Source: Deltaproteobacteria bacterium (GTDB taxonomy: Bacteria; Desulfobacterota; Desulfobacteria; Desulfobacterales; SURF-7). Taken from it: DNA of 9,009 bases. Positions 1 to 7,221 of this stretch are shown here, piece by piece. Location: NCBI GenBank assembly GCA_019307665.1, contig JAFDJC010000119.1:1-9009 (forward strand), given 5' to 3'. Each line of letters starts with the position of its first letter. The stretch's first letter is position 1. Under the pieces are notes generated by a model that ran no database searches, was not told the DNA's origin, and saw only the letters and a list, made by a program, of their open reading frames with translations. The translations under genes and the position numbers were made by a program.

Positions 1-269
1 GCGTCCTTTTCAATACCGCTTATTATGCCTTCCTTTGCATCTATATCGATTATTTTTACACGGTATAGCTGACCCGCAAACCCGCTACCGATGAATTTAT
101 CTATAACCAGGCTCACATTGCCGCGGCCTCTCCCTCCGACAGACTTGATGCGGTATTTAAGCTTAGTACCTTTTTCATACCTTTCAATGCGCATCGGCCT
201 GTGCAGCGAATATTGTCCGGCTTTTGCCTCAAGATCTCTGCATATGCTGACAGAATATTCTTCCTTCAT
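1..269 (-). CDS. 5' part of a gene with a kinase-like glycine-rich loop (runs off the left edge)
   Basis: Reading the minus strand from an ATG at 269, the frame stays open to the window edge, giving 89 complete codons with no stop. The protein begins MKEEYSVSICRDLEAK. Around residues 59-71 it has DKFIGSGFAGQLYRVKI, where GSGFAG followed by a Tyr-Arg-Val-Lys strand resembles the nucleotide-binding glycine-rich loop of the protein-kinase-like fold (GxGxxG, then VxK). Residues 30-50 are basic (RIERYEKGTKLKYRIK, then GGRGRG). A purine-rich AGGTCAGG lies just upstream, and a GTG at 272 is an alternative start directly before the ATG. A good sigma70-type promoter sits about 45-70 bp upstream. The gene is divergent from the mutase operon, sharing its control region. 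That it is a kinase is inference from one short motif; the catalytic part lies outside the window. Confidence 0.62.
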   Translation of the reverse strand, partial: MKEEYSVSICRDLEAKAGQYSLHRPMRIERYEKGTKLKYRIKSVGGRGRGNVSLVIDKFIGSGFAGQLYRVKIIDIDAKEGIISGIEKD

Positions 270-303
270 CACCCTGACCTGTATCAAATATTTATTTTAA
301 AAA

Positions 304-339
304 GACCCGAAGAGTATAGTTTTACATGAACCTCGGGTC
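304..339. promoter_or_regulatory. dyad flanking the -10 box, possible operator
   Basis: The heptamers GACCCGA (304-310) and TCGGGTC (333-339) are perfect inverted copies 29 bp apart start to start, close to three helical turns. One arm overlaps the -35 box of the minus-strand promoter and the other covers the predicted start of transcription. This placement suits a dimeric repressor. A hairpin at the RNA level is unlikely because the -35 arm would not be transcribed. Functional assignment is inference. Confidence 0.3.
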
Positions 340-341
340 AA
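313..341 (-). promoter_or_regulatory. sigma70-like promoter for the left-edge gene
   Basis: On the minus strand, TTGACC (341-336) and TATACT (318-313) are separated by exactly 17 bp. Each hexamer has one mismatch to the sigma70 consensus. Transcription would begin near 306, leaving a leader of about 37 nt before the ATG at 269. Confidence 0.55.
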
Positions 342-346
342 GTCTT

Positions 347-443
347 AAAATACGGGGACAGTATATCTATTTCTTTTTATGAAATAATAGTAAGACCGTC
401 TGTATATTCATTGCAAGAAATAGATATACTGTCCCCGTATTTT
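347..443. repeat. Perfect 29-bp inverted repeat with 39-nt loop; REP/RAYT-like or MITE-like element
   Basis: The arms 347-375 and 415-443 are perfect reverse complements over 29 bp and contain the core ACGGGGACAGTATATCTATT. The 39-nt loop has small inner complementarities (ATGAA at 379-383 with TTCAT at 407-411, and AGACCGTCT). There is no coding potential. From memory, GGGGACAGTATA cores occur in palindromes next to REP-associated tyrosine transposases (Y1/IS200-like) in Desulfobacterota and Geobacter-type genomes, so this may be a non-autonomous copy. There is no poly-T run typical of an intrinsic terminator. It lies between two divergent promoters and may insulate them. The repeat itself is certain; the mobile-element identity is inference. 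Confidence 0.75.
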
Positions 444-450
444 CTTTCAA

Positions 451-479
451 TTGACATGAAACCACATGCATGAGATATT
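451..479 (+). promoter_or_regulatory. candidate promoter of the mutase-lsrF-dehydrogenase operon
   Basis: A consensus TTGACA (451-456) is followed after 17 bp by GATATT (474-479); TATTTT at 476-481 gives a 19-bp alternative. The leader would be about 85 nt before the ATG at 572. The -35 box is strong and the -10 box is weak. It starts only 8 bp after the large inverted repeat, which could affect promoter activity or mark where the element inserted. Confidence 0.35.
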
Positions 480-571
480 TTATTTTTCATGGCCTTTACG
501 GCTCTGCGGTTAACTTTTCATAATTATGATATGTGTTTTCATCAATGACATCTAAGCTATGGAGGAGAATC

Positions 572-1921
572 ATGAATCCGGAAATATTCAGGGAATACGA
601 CATAAGAGGGATTGCAGGTGAGGATACTACAGAAGACGATGTGGTGCTTATAGGAAAAGCTGTCGGAACATACCTGATCGAAAAGGGTAAAAAAAAGCTA
701 TCCGTAGGAAGAGACTGTAGAACGACTTCCCCTCTTTATTCTGATAAAATCATCGAAGGTCTTCTTTCCACAGGATGCGATGTTATTAATATCGACGTCT
801 GCCCTACCCCTGTATTCTATTTTTCAATACAACATCTTCCAACACAAGGCGGTGTGATGGTGACGGCAAGCCACAACCCTCCTGAATACAACGGGTTCAA
901 GCTTTGCATCGATCTTGATTCAATTCATGGAAAAGAAATTCTGGAAATTCGTGATATCATTGAAAAAGGCATATTTGCCGAGGGCGCAGGCTCACTCGCT
1001 TCTGCTGATATAATTACACCATACAAGGCTTTTGTTACTGATAACATCAATATAGAAAAACCGCTTAAGGTCGGTATAGATGCAGGCAACGGTACGGGCG
1101 GAGTCGTTGCCGTACCGATTATTAAAGATTTAAACTGTGAGGTTTTTGACCTTTACTGTGATATGGATGGCACATTTCCGAACCATGAGGCTGACCCGAC
1201 CGTTGCAGAAAATATGAAAGATCTTATTTCGCTTGTAAAGGAAAAAAATCTCGACATCGGAATCGGCTATGATGGCGACTCAGACAGAATTGGAGTTGTC
1301 GATGAAAACGGTACCCTTGTGTATGGCGACCAGCTCATGATCGTATTCTCAAGAGAAATCCTCTCCAGAAAACCGGGTGCTACCTTTATTTCAGAAGTAA
1401 AATGCTCAAAAACAATGTATGACGATATTGAAAAACATGGCGGCAAAGCGATCATGTGGAAAACCGGCCATTCCCTGATAAAGAAAAAAATGAAACAGGA
1501 GAAAGCCGAGCTTGCCGCTGAGATGAGCGGTCATATCTTTTTTGCCGACCGTTACTTTGGGTATGATGATGCCATCTATGCTTCATGCAGGCTGCTTGAA
1601 ATCATTGCAGCTTCCGGGAAAACCATGTCGGAACTCATTGCTGATATTCCAAAAACATTCAACACACCGGAAATCCGTGTTGAATGCCCGGATCATATAA
1701 AATTTAACGTTGTAGAGAAAGTGACAAATATATTCCGCGACAAATATGACATTATTGATATAGACGGAGTACGCGTCCTTTTTGATGACGGCTGGGGGCT
1801 TGTCCGGGCTTCCAACACCCAGCCTGCACTTGTACTGCGATTTGAGGCCATGTCTGAACAGCGGCTAGTAGAAATTCGGGAACTTGTTGAAACGACACTT
1901 AAGGAGGTTAAAGATGCCTGA
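572..1921 (+). CDS. Phosphomannomutase/phosphoglucomutase (alpha-D-phosphohexomutase family)
   Basis: The product is 449 residues, typical for AlgC-like cytosolic enzymes that interconvert hexose 1- and 6-phosphates. All four family signatures are visible. These are the phosphoserine loop TASHNPPEYNGFK (catalytic Ser100), the Mg-binding DGDSDR (Asp234, Asp236, Asp238), the sugar-recognition loop EMSGH (317-321; the bacterial PMM/PGM form is usually GEMSGH and here is AEMSGH), and the phosphate-binding loop RASNTQP (412-418). The start at 572 was chosen because GGAGGA lies 6 bp upstream and MNPEIFREYDIRGI matches the family N-terminus. An upstream in-frame ATG at 533 would add 13 unlikely residues. 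This is the first gene of the operon, and its last codons carry the ribosome binding site of lsrF. It probably supplies mannose-1-P or glucose-1-P for surface polysaccharide, or feeds hexose phosphate into central metabolism. The exact sugar specificity cannot be read. Confidence 0.93.
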   Translation: MNPEIFREYDIRGIAGEDTTEDDVVLIGKAVGTYLIEKGKKKLSVGRDCRTTSPLYSDKIIEGLLSTGCDVINIDVCPTPVFYFSIQHLPTQGGVMVTASHNPPEYNGFKLCIDLDSIHGKEILEIRDIIEKGIFAEGAGSLASADIITPYKAFVTDNINIEKPLKVGIDAGNGTGGVVAVPIIKDLNCEVFDLYCDMDGTFPNHEADPTVAENMKDLISLVKEKNLDIGIGYDGDSDRIGVVDENGTLVYGDQLMIVFSREILSRKPGATFISEVKCSKTMYDDIEKHGGKAIMWKTGHSLIKKKMKQEKAELAAEMSGHIFFADRYFGYDDAIYASCRLLEIIAASGKTMSELIADIPKTFNTPEIRVECPDHIKFNVVEKVTNIFRDKYDIIDIDGVRVLFDDGWGLVRASNTQPALVLRFEAMSEQRLVEIRELVETTLKEVKDA

Positions 1922-2792
1922 TATTGATGATATAAAGGAAGGAAAAAAATATTGCTGCGATATTCCCCAGGAATGTGAAGGATTTTTTCTAAAAGGATCA
2001 AATTCCATGGACTGGGGAATGAAAAACAGACTGGCAAGGATTTTTAATCCCAAAACAGGACGCACGGTTATGCTTGCCATAGATCATGGATATTTTCAGG
2101 GTCCGACAACAGGTCTTGAACGTATTGATCTAAATATCCTGCCATTGGCGCCGTATGCTGACACGCTTATGTTAACAAGAGGTATACTCAGGAGTACTGT
2201 ACCGCCTGCATTTTCTCAATCTATCGTACTCAGGGTTTCCGGTGGAACCAGTATTCTTAAGGAACTCTCCAATGAAGAAATTGCTGTGGACATCGAAGAT
2301 TCCATACGCCTTAACGTATGCGCAATGGCAGTGCAGGTATTTATCGGCGGCAAATATGAAAGGGAATCCATAATCAACATGACCAAAATGGTAGATATCG
2401 GAACACGTTACGGAATTCCTACTTTGGCGGTAACAGCGGTGGGTAAGGACATGGCCAGGGACGCCCGTTACTTCAGGCTTGCCACCAGGATTTGTGCAGA
2501 GCTGGGTGCCCACTATATTAAAACATATTATGTGGAGGATGGCTTTGAAACAGTAACTGCTTCCTGCCCGGTACCGATTGTCATGGCGGGCGGTAAAAAA
2601 ATTCCTGAGCTTGATGCGTTAACCATGGCTTATAATGCCATACAACAGGGAGCCAGCGGAGTAGATATGGGTCGCAATATCTTTCAGGCGGATTCTCCAA
2701 TTGCCATGATTCAGGCAGTGAAAGCCGTTGTCCATGATGACGAAACACCCGAAAAAGCTCTCGACCTTTACAACACGTTAAAAAATCGATGA
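1914..2792 (+). CDS. lsrF: LsrF-type class I aldolase-fold thiolase (3-hydroxy-2,4-pentadione-5-phosphate thiolase homologue)
   Basis: The product is 292 residues (E. coli LsrF has 291) and lines up with E. coli LsrF as remembered through most of its length, with shared stretches DDIK near the start, ARIFNPKTGRTVMLAIDHGY (41-60), FQGPTTGLERID, the YIKTYYVE strand, CPVPIVMAGGKK and QGASGVDMGRNIFQ. Lys203 in IKTYY falls at the same number as the catalytic lysine of E. coli LsrF in this DeoC/FbaB-type TIM barrel. E. coli LsrF transfers an acetyl unit from the phosphorylated AI-2 product to CoA, giving DHAP and acetyl-CoA. The start at 1914 is supported by AAGGAGG at 1901-1907 and by N-terminal similarity; a later Met at 2008 would remove conserved sequence. 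It overlaps the mutase by 8 bp and the dehydrogenase by 4 bp. No lsrK, lsrR, lsrG or transporter is visible, so its true substrate may differ from that in AI-2 breakdown. Confidence 0.88.
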   Translation: MPDIDDIKEGKKYCCDIPQECEGFFLKGSNSMDWGMKNRLARIFNPKTGRTVMLAIDHGYFQGPTTGLERIDLNILPLAPYADTLMLTRGILRSTVPPAFSQSIVLRVSGGTSILKELSNEEIAVDIEDSIRLNVCAMAVQVFIGGKYERESIINMTKMVDIGTRYGIPTLAVTAVGKDMARDARYFRLATRICAELGAHYIKTYYVEDGFETVTASCPVPIVMAGGKKIPELDALTMAYNAIQQGASGVDMGRNIFQADSPIAMIQAVKAVVHDDETPEKALDLYNTLKNR

Positions 2793-3802
2793 AAGTTTCG
2801 ATGTGGTATAATAATAAAGACATTAGAACTGAAGAGATTCCCAAGCCAAACCCAGGCCCAGGCGAAATGCTTGTAAAAGTGATGTCATGCGGAATATGCG
2901 GTAGCGATATCGTTGAATGGTACAGGCTTCCAAGGGCTCCCCTGGTGCTGGGACATGAAATCGGCGGCAAAGTTGTTGAAATAGGAGAGGCAGTAAATAA
3001 ATTTAAATCCGGCGACAGGGTTTTTCTGGCGCCGAAAGTGCCGTGCATGACGTGCCATTACTGCCGTAATAACCATTTCCCGGTCTGCCCAAACGTTAAA
3101 GAAAGGCTGCCGGGAGGTTTTTCAGAATATGTTCTTGTTCCAAAAGCAATAGCCGAAAATGGCGCCTATCTCCTGCCTGACACAATATCATATGATCAAA
3201 GCACATTTATTGAACCTTTAGCATGCGTTATCAGAGCTCAGAAGCTTGCCGATGTAACTAAAAATCAAACACTTTTAATCATCGGCTGCGGAATATCCGG
3301 AATGCTCCAAATAAAACTGGCAAAAACAAAAAATTGCAAAATAATAGCTGTCGATATCAACAATAAAAGACTTGAGTTTGCAGAAAGAATTGGGGCGGAT
3401 ATTACTATCAAAGCAGTTGACAACATTGTTAAACGCATGATTGCTGAAAATGGAAAAAAAGCAGATACAATCATGTTGTGCACCTCGGCAATGTCGGCAA
3501 TAGAACAAGCATGGGAATGTGTTGATAAAGGCGGCAATATCGTCTTCTTTGCGGTTCCCGGACCTGAAAAGGACGTTGTTATCCCAATTAATGATTTTTG
3601 GACAAATGAAATTAAAGTGCTCACATCTTACTTTTGCGGACCACCTGATATTGTCGAAGCTATTAATTTATTAGAGACAGGGACAATAAAAATTGATGAT
3701 ATGATTACACATAGATTGCCCTTAAATGATATTATAACCGGTTTTCAACTGGTTTCAGGCGCCAACGAATCGATCAAGGTTATCATCAAACCCAATGGGT
3801 AA
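2789..3802 (+). CDS. Zinc-dependent medium-chain alcohol/polyol dehydrogenase (MDR family)
   Basis: The product is 337 residues. The N-terminal GroES-like domain holds the catalytic zinc ligands Cys37 (CGICGSD), His56-Glu57 (GHEIGG) and Glu142 (FIEPLACV). It also carries the structural-zinc lobe with Cys86, Cys89, Cys92 and Cys100. The Rossmann domain has GCGISG (166-171), and Asp189 at the end of the second strand favours NAD over NADP. Overall it resembles sorbitol, threonine and galactitol-1-phosphate dehydrogenases, which oxidise a secondary hydroxyl to a ketone; the substrate cannot be assigned. Its ATG overlaps the lsrF stop in ATGA, and no clear Shine-Dalgarno sequence precedes it, so translation probably depends on lsrF (coupled reinitiation). 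Coupling to lsrF suggests it makes or consumes a keto sugar phosphate in the same pathway. Confidence 0.9.
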   Translation: MKVSMWYNNKDIRTEEIPKPNPGPGEMLVKVMSCGICGSDIVEWYRLPRAPLVLGHEIGGKVVEIGEAVNKFKSGDRVFLAPKVPCMTCHYCRNNHFPVCPNVKERLPGGFSEYVLVPKAIAENGAYLLPDTISYDQSTFIEPLACVIRAQKLADVTKNQTLLIIGCGISGMLQIKLAKTKNCKIIAVDINNKRLEFAERIGADITIKAVDNIVKRMIAENGKKADTIMLCTSAMSAIEQAWECVDKGGNIVFFAVPGPEKDVVIPINDFWTNEIKVLTSYFCGPPDIVEAINLLETGTIKIDDMITHRLPLNDIITGFQLVSGANESIKVIIKPNG

Positions 3803-3853
3803 TTATAAAAATACATCGATGATCATATAACAATGATCAACAGAGAGGCTGCC

Positions 3854-4594
3854 ATGCAGCATAAAAGCAAAAATGATTTTTTTAAAGCTCGTAAAGCTAA
3901 TTTGACCGGCGGTTGGATGGTTAATGTGGCGGAAAACAAATTAACGCTTGGAGAAAAAATATATCAGATTTTTGGAGTCGATAAAAATAAATTAGATAAA
4001 TCATATAATGGAATCCTACGCCTAATTCATCCGGAAGATGTCAGGCTTGTAACAGATTTTTCACAACAGGTATTAAATGCGGGCGAACCTGATTATTACA
4101 GAATAGAGCATCGTATTATTCGTCCTAATGGTGAAGTCCGTATTTTGAATGAAATACTCAAAACCGGTTTTGATGAAAACGACCAACTAAGCACGATCAA
4201 CGGAACCCTGTCCGACGTTACCGAGAAACGGCTTAATGAAAAAAAACTCATAAAAAGTGAAGAGCGATACAGATCTATTTTTGAGTGTTCGCTTGCAATG
4301 CTGATCACTGTGGATAATGATCGAAAAATAACCGGTTTCAATCCCGAAGCATACAAAAAATTTGGATACACACCTGATGAGATTATCAATAAAGATATCA
4401 GTGTCCTTTATGAAAATCCTGATGATGAACTAAAAGTAAGCCAGGCGCTGACCGAGAAAGGAAAATTTTACGGAAAGGTTAAAAATATCAGGAAAAATGG
4501 AGAGGTTTTTGCTGTTCAACTTTCAGCTTCCAAGTTATATGACGGAGATGGCAATCAAATTGGGACTGTGGGGAGTTCGCTTGAACTGAAATGA
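3854..4594 (+). CDS. Stand-alone double PAS protein, possibly a truncated sensor
   Basis: The product is 246 residues, cytosolic, without signal peptide or membrane segment. PAS 1 (about 18-125) is of the PAS_3 type, with LIHPEDVRLV, YRIEHRIIRPNGEVRILNE and the PAC end GTLSDVTEKR. A charged helical linker (126-140, ending SEERYRSIFE) leads into PAS 2 (about 138-246; DRKITGFNPEAYKKFGYTPDEI and IRKNGEVFAVQLSASKL). The protein stops at GSSLELK, just where PAS proteins normally continue with DITERK and a kinase or GGDEF domain. No output domain follows because the antisense glycyl radical gene begins 10 bp later. The ATG at 3854 is preferred since GAGAGG precedes it at short distance; an in-frame ATG at 3833 has no ribosome binding site. 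It lies 51 bp after the dehydrogenase, without a visible terminator. It is either a small signalling adaptor or a sensor kinase cut by rearrangement. Confidence 0.8.
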   Translation: MQHKSKNDFFKARKANLTGGWMVNVAENKLTLGEKIYQIFGVDKNKLDKSYNGILRLIHPEDVRLVTDFSQQVLNAGEPDYYRIEHRIIRPNGEVRILNEILKTGFDENDQLSTINGTLSDVTEKRLNEKKLIKSEERYRSIFECSLAMLITVDNDRKITGFNPEAYKKFGYTPDEIINKDISVLYENPDDELKVSQALTEKGKFYGKVKNIRKNGEVFAVQLSASKLYDGDGNQIGTVGSSLELK

Positions 4595-4604
4595 TTTTTC
4601 CGTT

Positions 4605-7004
4605 TCAGGCCTGCGCTGAAGGCACGGCTGAGAGTGTGCTTCTCTGGATGATTTCATCCTTCATTACAGGTGTAAGATCATTAAAATAAACCGAATACCC
4701 TGAAACCCTGACCACTAGGTTGGGATACAGTTCAGGATTGTTGCGCGCCCTGACGAGTTCATCAAGATCAAGAACATTTGCCTGGACCTGCATTCCTCCT
4801 CTTTTAAAATAGGTCTTAAGGAGACCGGCAAAAGCCGTCCTGCCTTTTTCCTTTTTTAATATATGGGGATCAAATTTAAGGTTGAAATTAATTCCGTTTG
4901 CTATCTTTGTAAAATCAAACCGGTTAGCCGAATTGATAAGGGCTGTGGGACCTTTTGTATCAAAACCGTTTCCAGGCGCAATGCCGGAAGAAAAGCTTTC
5001 ACCCTTTCGTCTTCCATATGGAAGAGCGCCGGTGATGCCGCCAAAAAATTCATGTATAGTGTCTGAGTATATTCCCATTACATATTTTCCGCCTCTTGTG
5101 CTTACATAACCTTCTAAAGACTTTCTAAACTCATCAACAACATAAAGCGTCCACACGTCTACTTCTTCCTCATCATTGCCGTACTTCTTCAGTCCCCTCA
5201 TGTAGGCCAGCCAGTCAGGATCATTAATATTCTTTTTTAATAGCCGTACCAGGCCCTGCAAAGAAATTTTCTGATCCTTGAATACGGCTTTTTCTATTGC
5301 ATATAATGAATCTCCGGCCGCAACAGGTGCAACCGCTTGAATGCCGGAATAGTTATACACAGCCCCGCCGGTTGTCGTGCATTTGCCTGACTTGATGCAC
5401 CCCTCATGAAGCATGCTTGTAAAGGGTGTAGGATGGTATTTCATGTTTGCGAGTTCAATCGCCTGAAGATCTCCAATCAGGTTTTTAATCTGAAATCCGA
5501 GTTGAAGTTCAAAGGCTTTTTTTACATCATCCATTGTTTTCATCAAAGATACCGGCATTGTTTTTGCGCCGCTACGAATAACTGAGTTAAATTTTCTGCC
5601 CTGATTCAATAACAGTTCGATGATAAGCGGAACATTAACCATTGCTGCATTTGTGGAGGCAAAACTTTTTCCTGGTGAAACCGGTTCAACACACCCTACT
5701 GCGGAGTAGTTTCTTGCATCCTTTATTTGATAACCGTTTTTACACATGGTCTCAATTATAACATCATCATTGTATAGAGCCGGTGTATTGCTTCCTGAGC
5801 AAAGATTGGATATGATTTTGTTAAAATATTCTTCAGGCGAGCTTGAGTGTAAACGGGCATGATAGTTAGGCTCTCTCATTCTGAGTTCATTCATAACTTC
5901 GAGAAAAATGTAGCTGAGTTCGTTTGTCGCATCATTGCCTTCTGCGTCAACGCCACCGACAGTGACGACCTGAGCATTATAAAACCCACCATGAAAATTG
6001 ATGACTCTCTGTGAAAAGACCGGCACCAGTTCACACATTTTTATCGAAAAAGCCGCTATTAGTTCCTTTGCCTCTTCACGGTTCAAAATTCCTTTTTTTA
6101 TAACGCTCTCATAATAAGGAAAGAGATACTGATCCATCCTGCCGAGACCAATGGAATTGTCGAGACTTTCGATCATGATGACGATATGGGTCATGTAAAC
6201 GATCTGAAGTGCCTGCCGGAATGTGGTTGCGCCTTGCATAGGTACTGTTTTAAATACGCTTGCAATCTCTTCTAAATTTTTTTTTGTTTCCGGGCTGTGC
6301 TCGTTTTCCTTCATCTCTCTGGCTACGCTTTCATAACGAGAACAAAAGGCAGCGAATGCTCCGGCGCTGACCTTTATTGCTTCATAGAAGTTCCATTTAT
6401 CCGAGCCATTCTCTGTTTTCTTCTGATATTCCAATACTTCTTTAATGATGCCGTCAGTCCCTATTCTTATAAGCTTTTCATGATCAGGAATAGTATGAGC
6501 AATCCCCCCGGTTTCATTCATCACATAAAAATAAGACTTTAATTGGCTCATAAATTTTCGAATTGTCTTTATGGGTGACTTATAAGCCTTTATGCCAAGA
6601 AAACGAAACAGCCAGAAGGGAAGAATTTTCAAAAGCTGCCATGTTTCCTTTCCCGATATCTGAAGCGGACTTGTCTGTCTTCTCGGAAATTTAAAAATAT
6701 CCTCCATTACCGGGGTTCCGAGAAGCTCAGGCTGAATCCCACCGCCGACTCTTTTCGATGTGAAGTTTCCGACAATAAGCTCTTCCGGATAAATATTAAC
6801 CGTCTTATTTTCGAGTACTTCTCTGAACGCCTCGGCTATCTGTATACAAACAGGCTTCTTTCTGTTTTTCGATTTCTTAAAGTATTTGGTCCATATGATT
6901 GCCCGCTCGGTGCAGATGCCTGGCATGAATTCCTGAACTGCGTTTTTTAATAAAGATATCCGGTCTGTCATAGAAAATATTTGATTGTCTTTTTGCAAAA
7001 GCAT
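4605..7004 (-). CDS. Glycyl radical enzyme of the pyruvate formate-lyase superfamily, substrate unknown
   Basis: The product is 799 residues, the usual size. The PFL-like barrel covers about 15-650, with the active-site loop GCVEPVSPGKSF, where Cys438 is the thiyl-radical residue and Glu440 the general base. The C-terminal glycyl radical domain (about 675-790) has RVSGYSVYF, with Gly769 as the radical site. The Cys-x-Glu motif excludes true pyruvate formate-lyase, which has Cys-Cys, and places it among the dehydratase, C-N/C-S lyase and arylacetate decarboxylase relatives (glycerol, hydroxyproline, choline, isethionate types). Other marks are VTVGGVDAEGNDATNELSY, REPNYHARLH and DTKGPTALINS. 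The enzyme is cytosolic, oxygen-sensitive and needs a radical-SAM activase, which is not in this window. The ATG at 7004 has AGGAGG six bases upstream. It is convergent with the PAS gene. The substrate cannot be read from sequence alone. Confidence 0.9.
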   Translation of the reverse strand: MLLQKDNQIFSMTDRISLLKNAVQEFMPGICTERAIIWTKYFKKSKNRKKPVCIQIAEAFREVLENKTVNIYPEELIVGNFTSKRVGGGIQPELLGTPVMEDIFKFPRRQTSPLQISGKETWQLLKILPFWLFRFLGIKAYKSPIKTIRKFMSQLKSYFYVMNETGGIAHTIPDHEKLIRIGTDGIIKEVLEYQKKTENGSDKWNFYEAIKVSAGAFAAFCSRYESVAREMKENEHSPETKKNLEEIASVFKTVPMQGATTFRQALQIVYMTHIVIMIESLDNSIGLGRMDQYLFPYYESVIKKGILNREEAKELIAAFSIKMCELVPVFSQRVINFHGGFYNAQVVTVGGVDAEGNDATNELSYIFLEVMNELRMREPNYHARLHSSSPEEYFNKIISNLCSGSNTPALYNDDVIIETMCKNGYQIKDARNYSAVGCVEPVSPGKSFASTNAAMVNVPLIIELLLNQGRKFNSVIRSGAKTMPVSLMKTMDDVKKAFELQLGFQIKNLIGDLQAIELANMKYHPTPFTSMLHEGCIKSGKCTTTGGAVYNYSGIQAVAPVAAGDSLYAIEKAVFKDQKISLQGLVRLLKKNINDPDWLAYMRGLKKYGNDEEEVDVWTLYVVDEFRKSLEGYVSTRGGKYVMGIYSDTIHEFFGGITGALPYGRRKGESFSSGIAPGNGFDTKGPTALINSANRFDFTKIANGINFNLKFDPHILKKEKGRTAFAGLLKTYFKRGGMQVQANVLDLDELVRARNNPELYPNLVVRVSGYSVYFNDLTPVMKDEIIQRSTLSAVPSAQA

Positions 7005-7026
7005 ATAGTCCCTCCTGATCAGAATA

Positions 7027-7056
7027 AGAATAACCTATCAACATCTTGGATGTCAA
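7027..7056 (-). promoter_or_regulatory. candidate promoter of the glycyl radical enzyme gene
   Basis: On the minus strand a consensus TTGACA (7056-7051) is followed after 18 bp by TATTCT (7032-7027). Transcription would begin near 7020, leaving a very short leader ahead of the AGGAGG at 7016-7011. The short leader makes the assignment less certain, although the hexamers are good. Confidence 0.4.
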
Positions 7057-7141
7057 CCTGACGAAAAGAGTGTAATTGAATTCCCTTTCCCCGCTTAAAA
7101 TCAATTGATGTTCAATTTTATTTTGTTTAATTTTCTTATCG

Positions 7142-7171
7142 CAATTTTATTTAAACCAATTTTATTTAAAC
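7142..7171. repeat. Two perfect tandem copies of a 15-bp AT-rich unit
   Basis: CAATTTTATTTAAAC occurs twice head to tail (7142-7156 and 7157-7171). A degenerate relative, CAATTTTATTTTGTTTAATT, lies about 30 bp to the left (near 7113). The copies lie 85-115 bp upstream of the candidate promoter of the glycyl radical gene, where activator sites or an UP-like AT-rich element could act. There is no direct evidence of function. Confidence 0.6.
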
Positions 7172-7221
7172 CAAAACTTATCATGTTTAAAAAGAAATAA
7201 CTACATCATATAAAGGAAAGT

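Noticed and set aside
91..300. Plus-strand 69-codon ORF
   Set aside because: It lies antisense to the left-edge gene, has low-complexity composition and no ribosome binding site, and the minus frame is open to the edge with a promoter.
533..571. Upstream ATG at 533 as the start of the mutase
   Set aside because: No ribosome binding site precedes it, the added residues do not resemble the family, and GGAGGA sits correctly before the ATG at 572.
4586..4608. Hairpin CTGAAA/TTTCAG spanning the stops of the PAS and glycyl radical genes, as a bidirectional terminator
   Set aside because: The stem is only 6 bp and AT-rich, and neither side is followed by a T run, so it does not look like an intrinsic terminator.
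6877..7104. Minus-strand 75-codon ORF overlapping the start of the glycyl radical gene
   Set aside because: It overlaps the well-supported enzyme in another frame and has no family resemblance.
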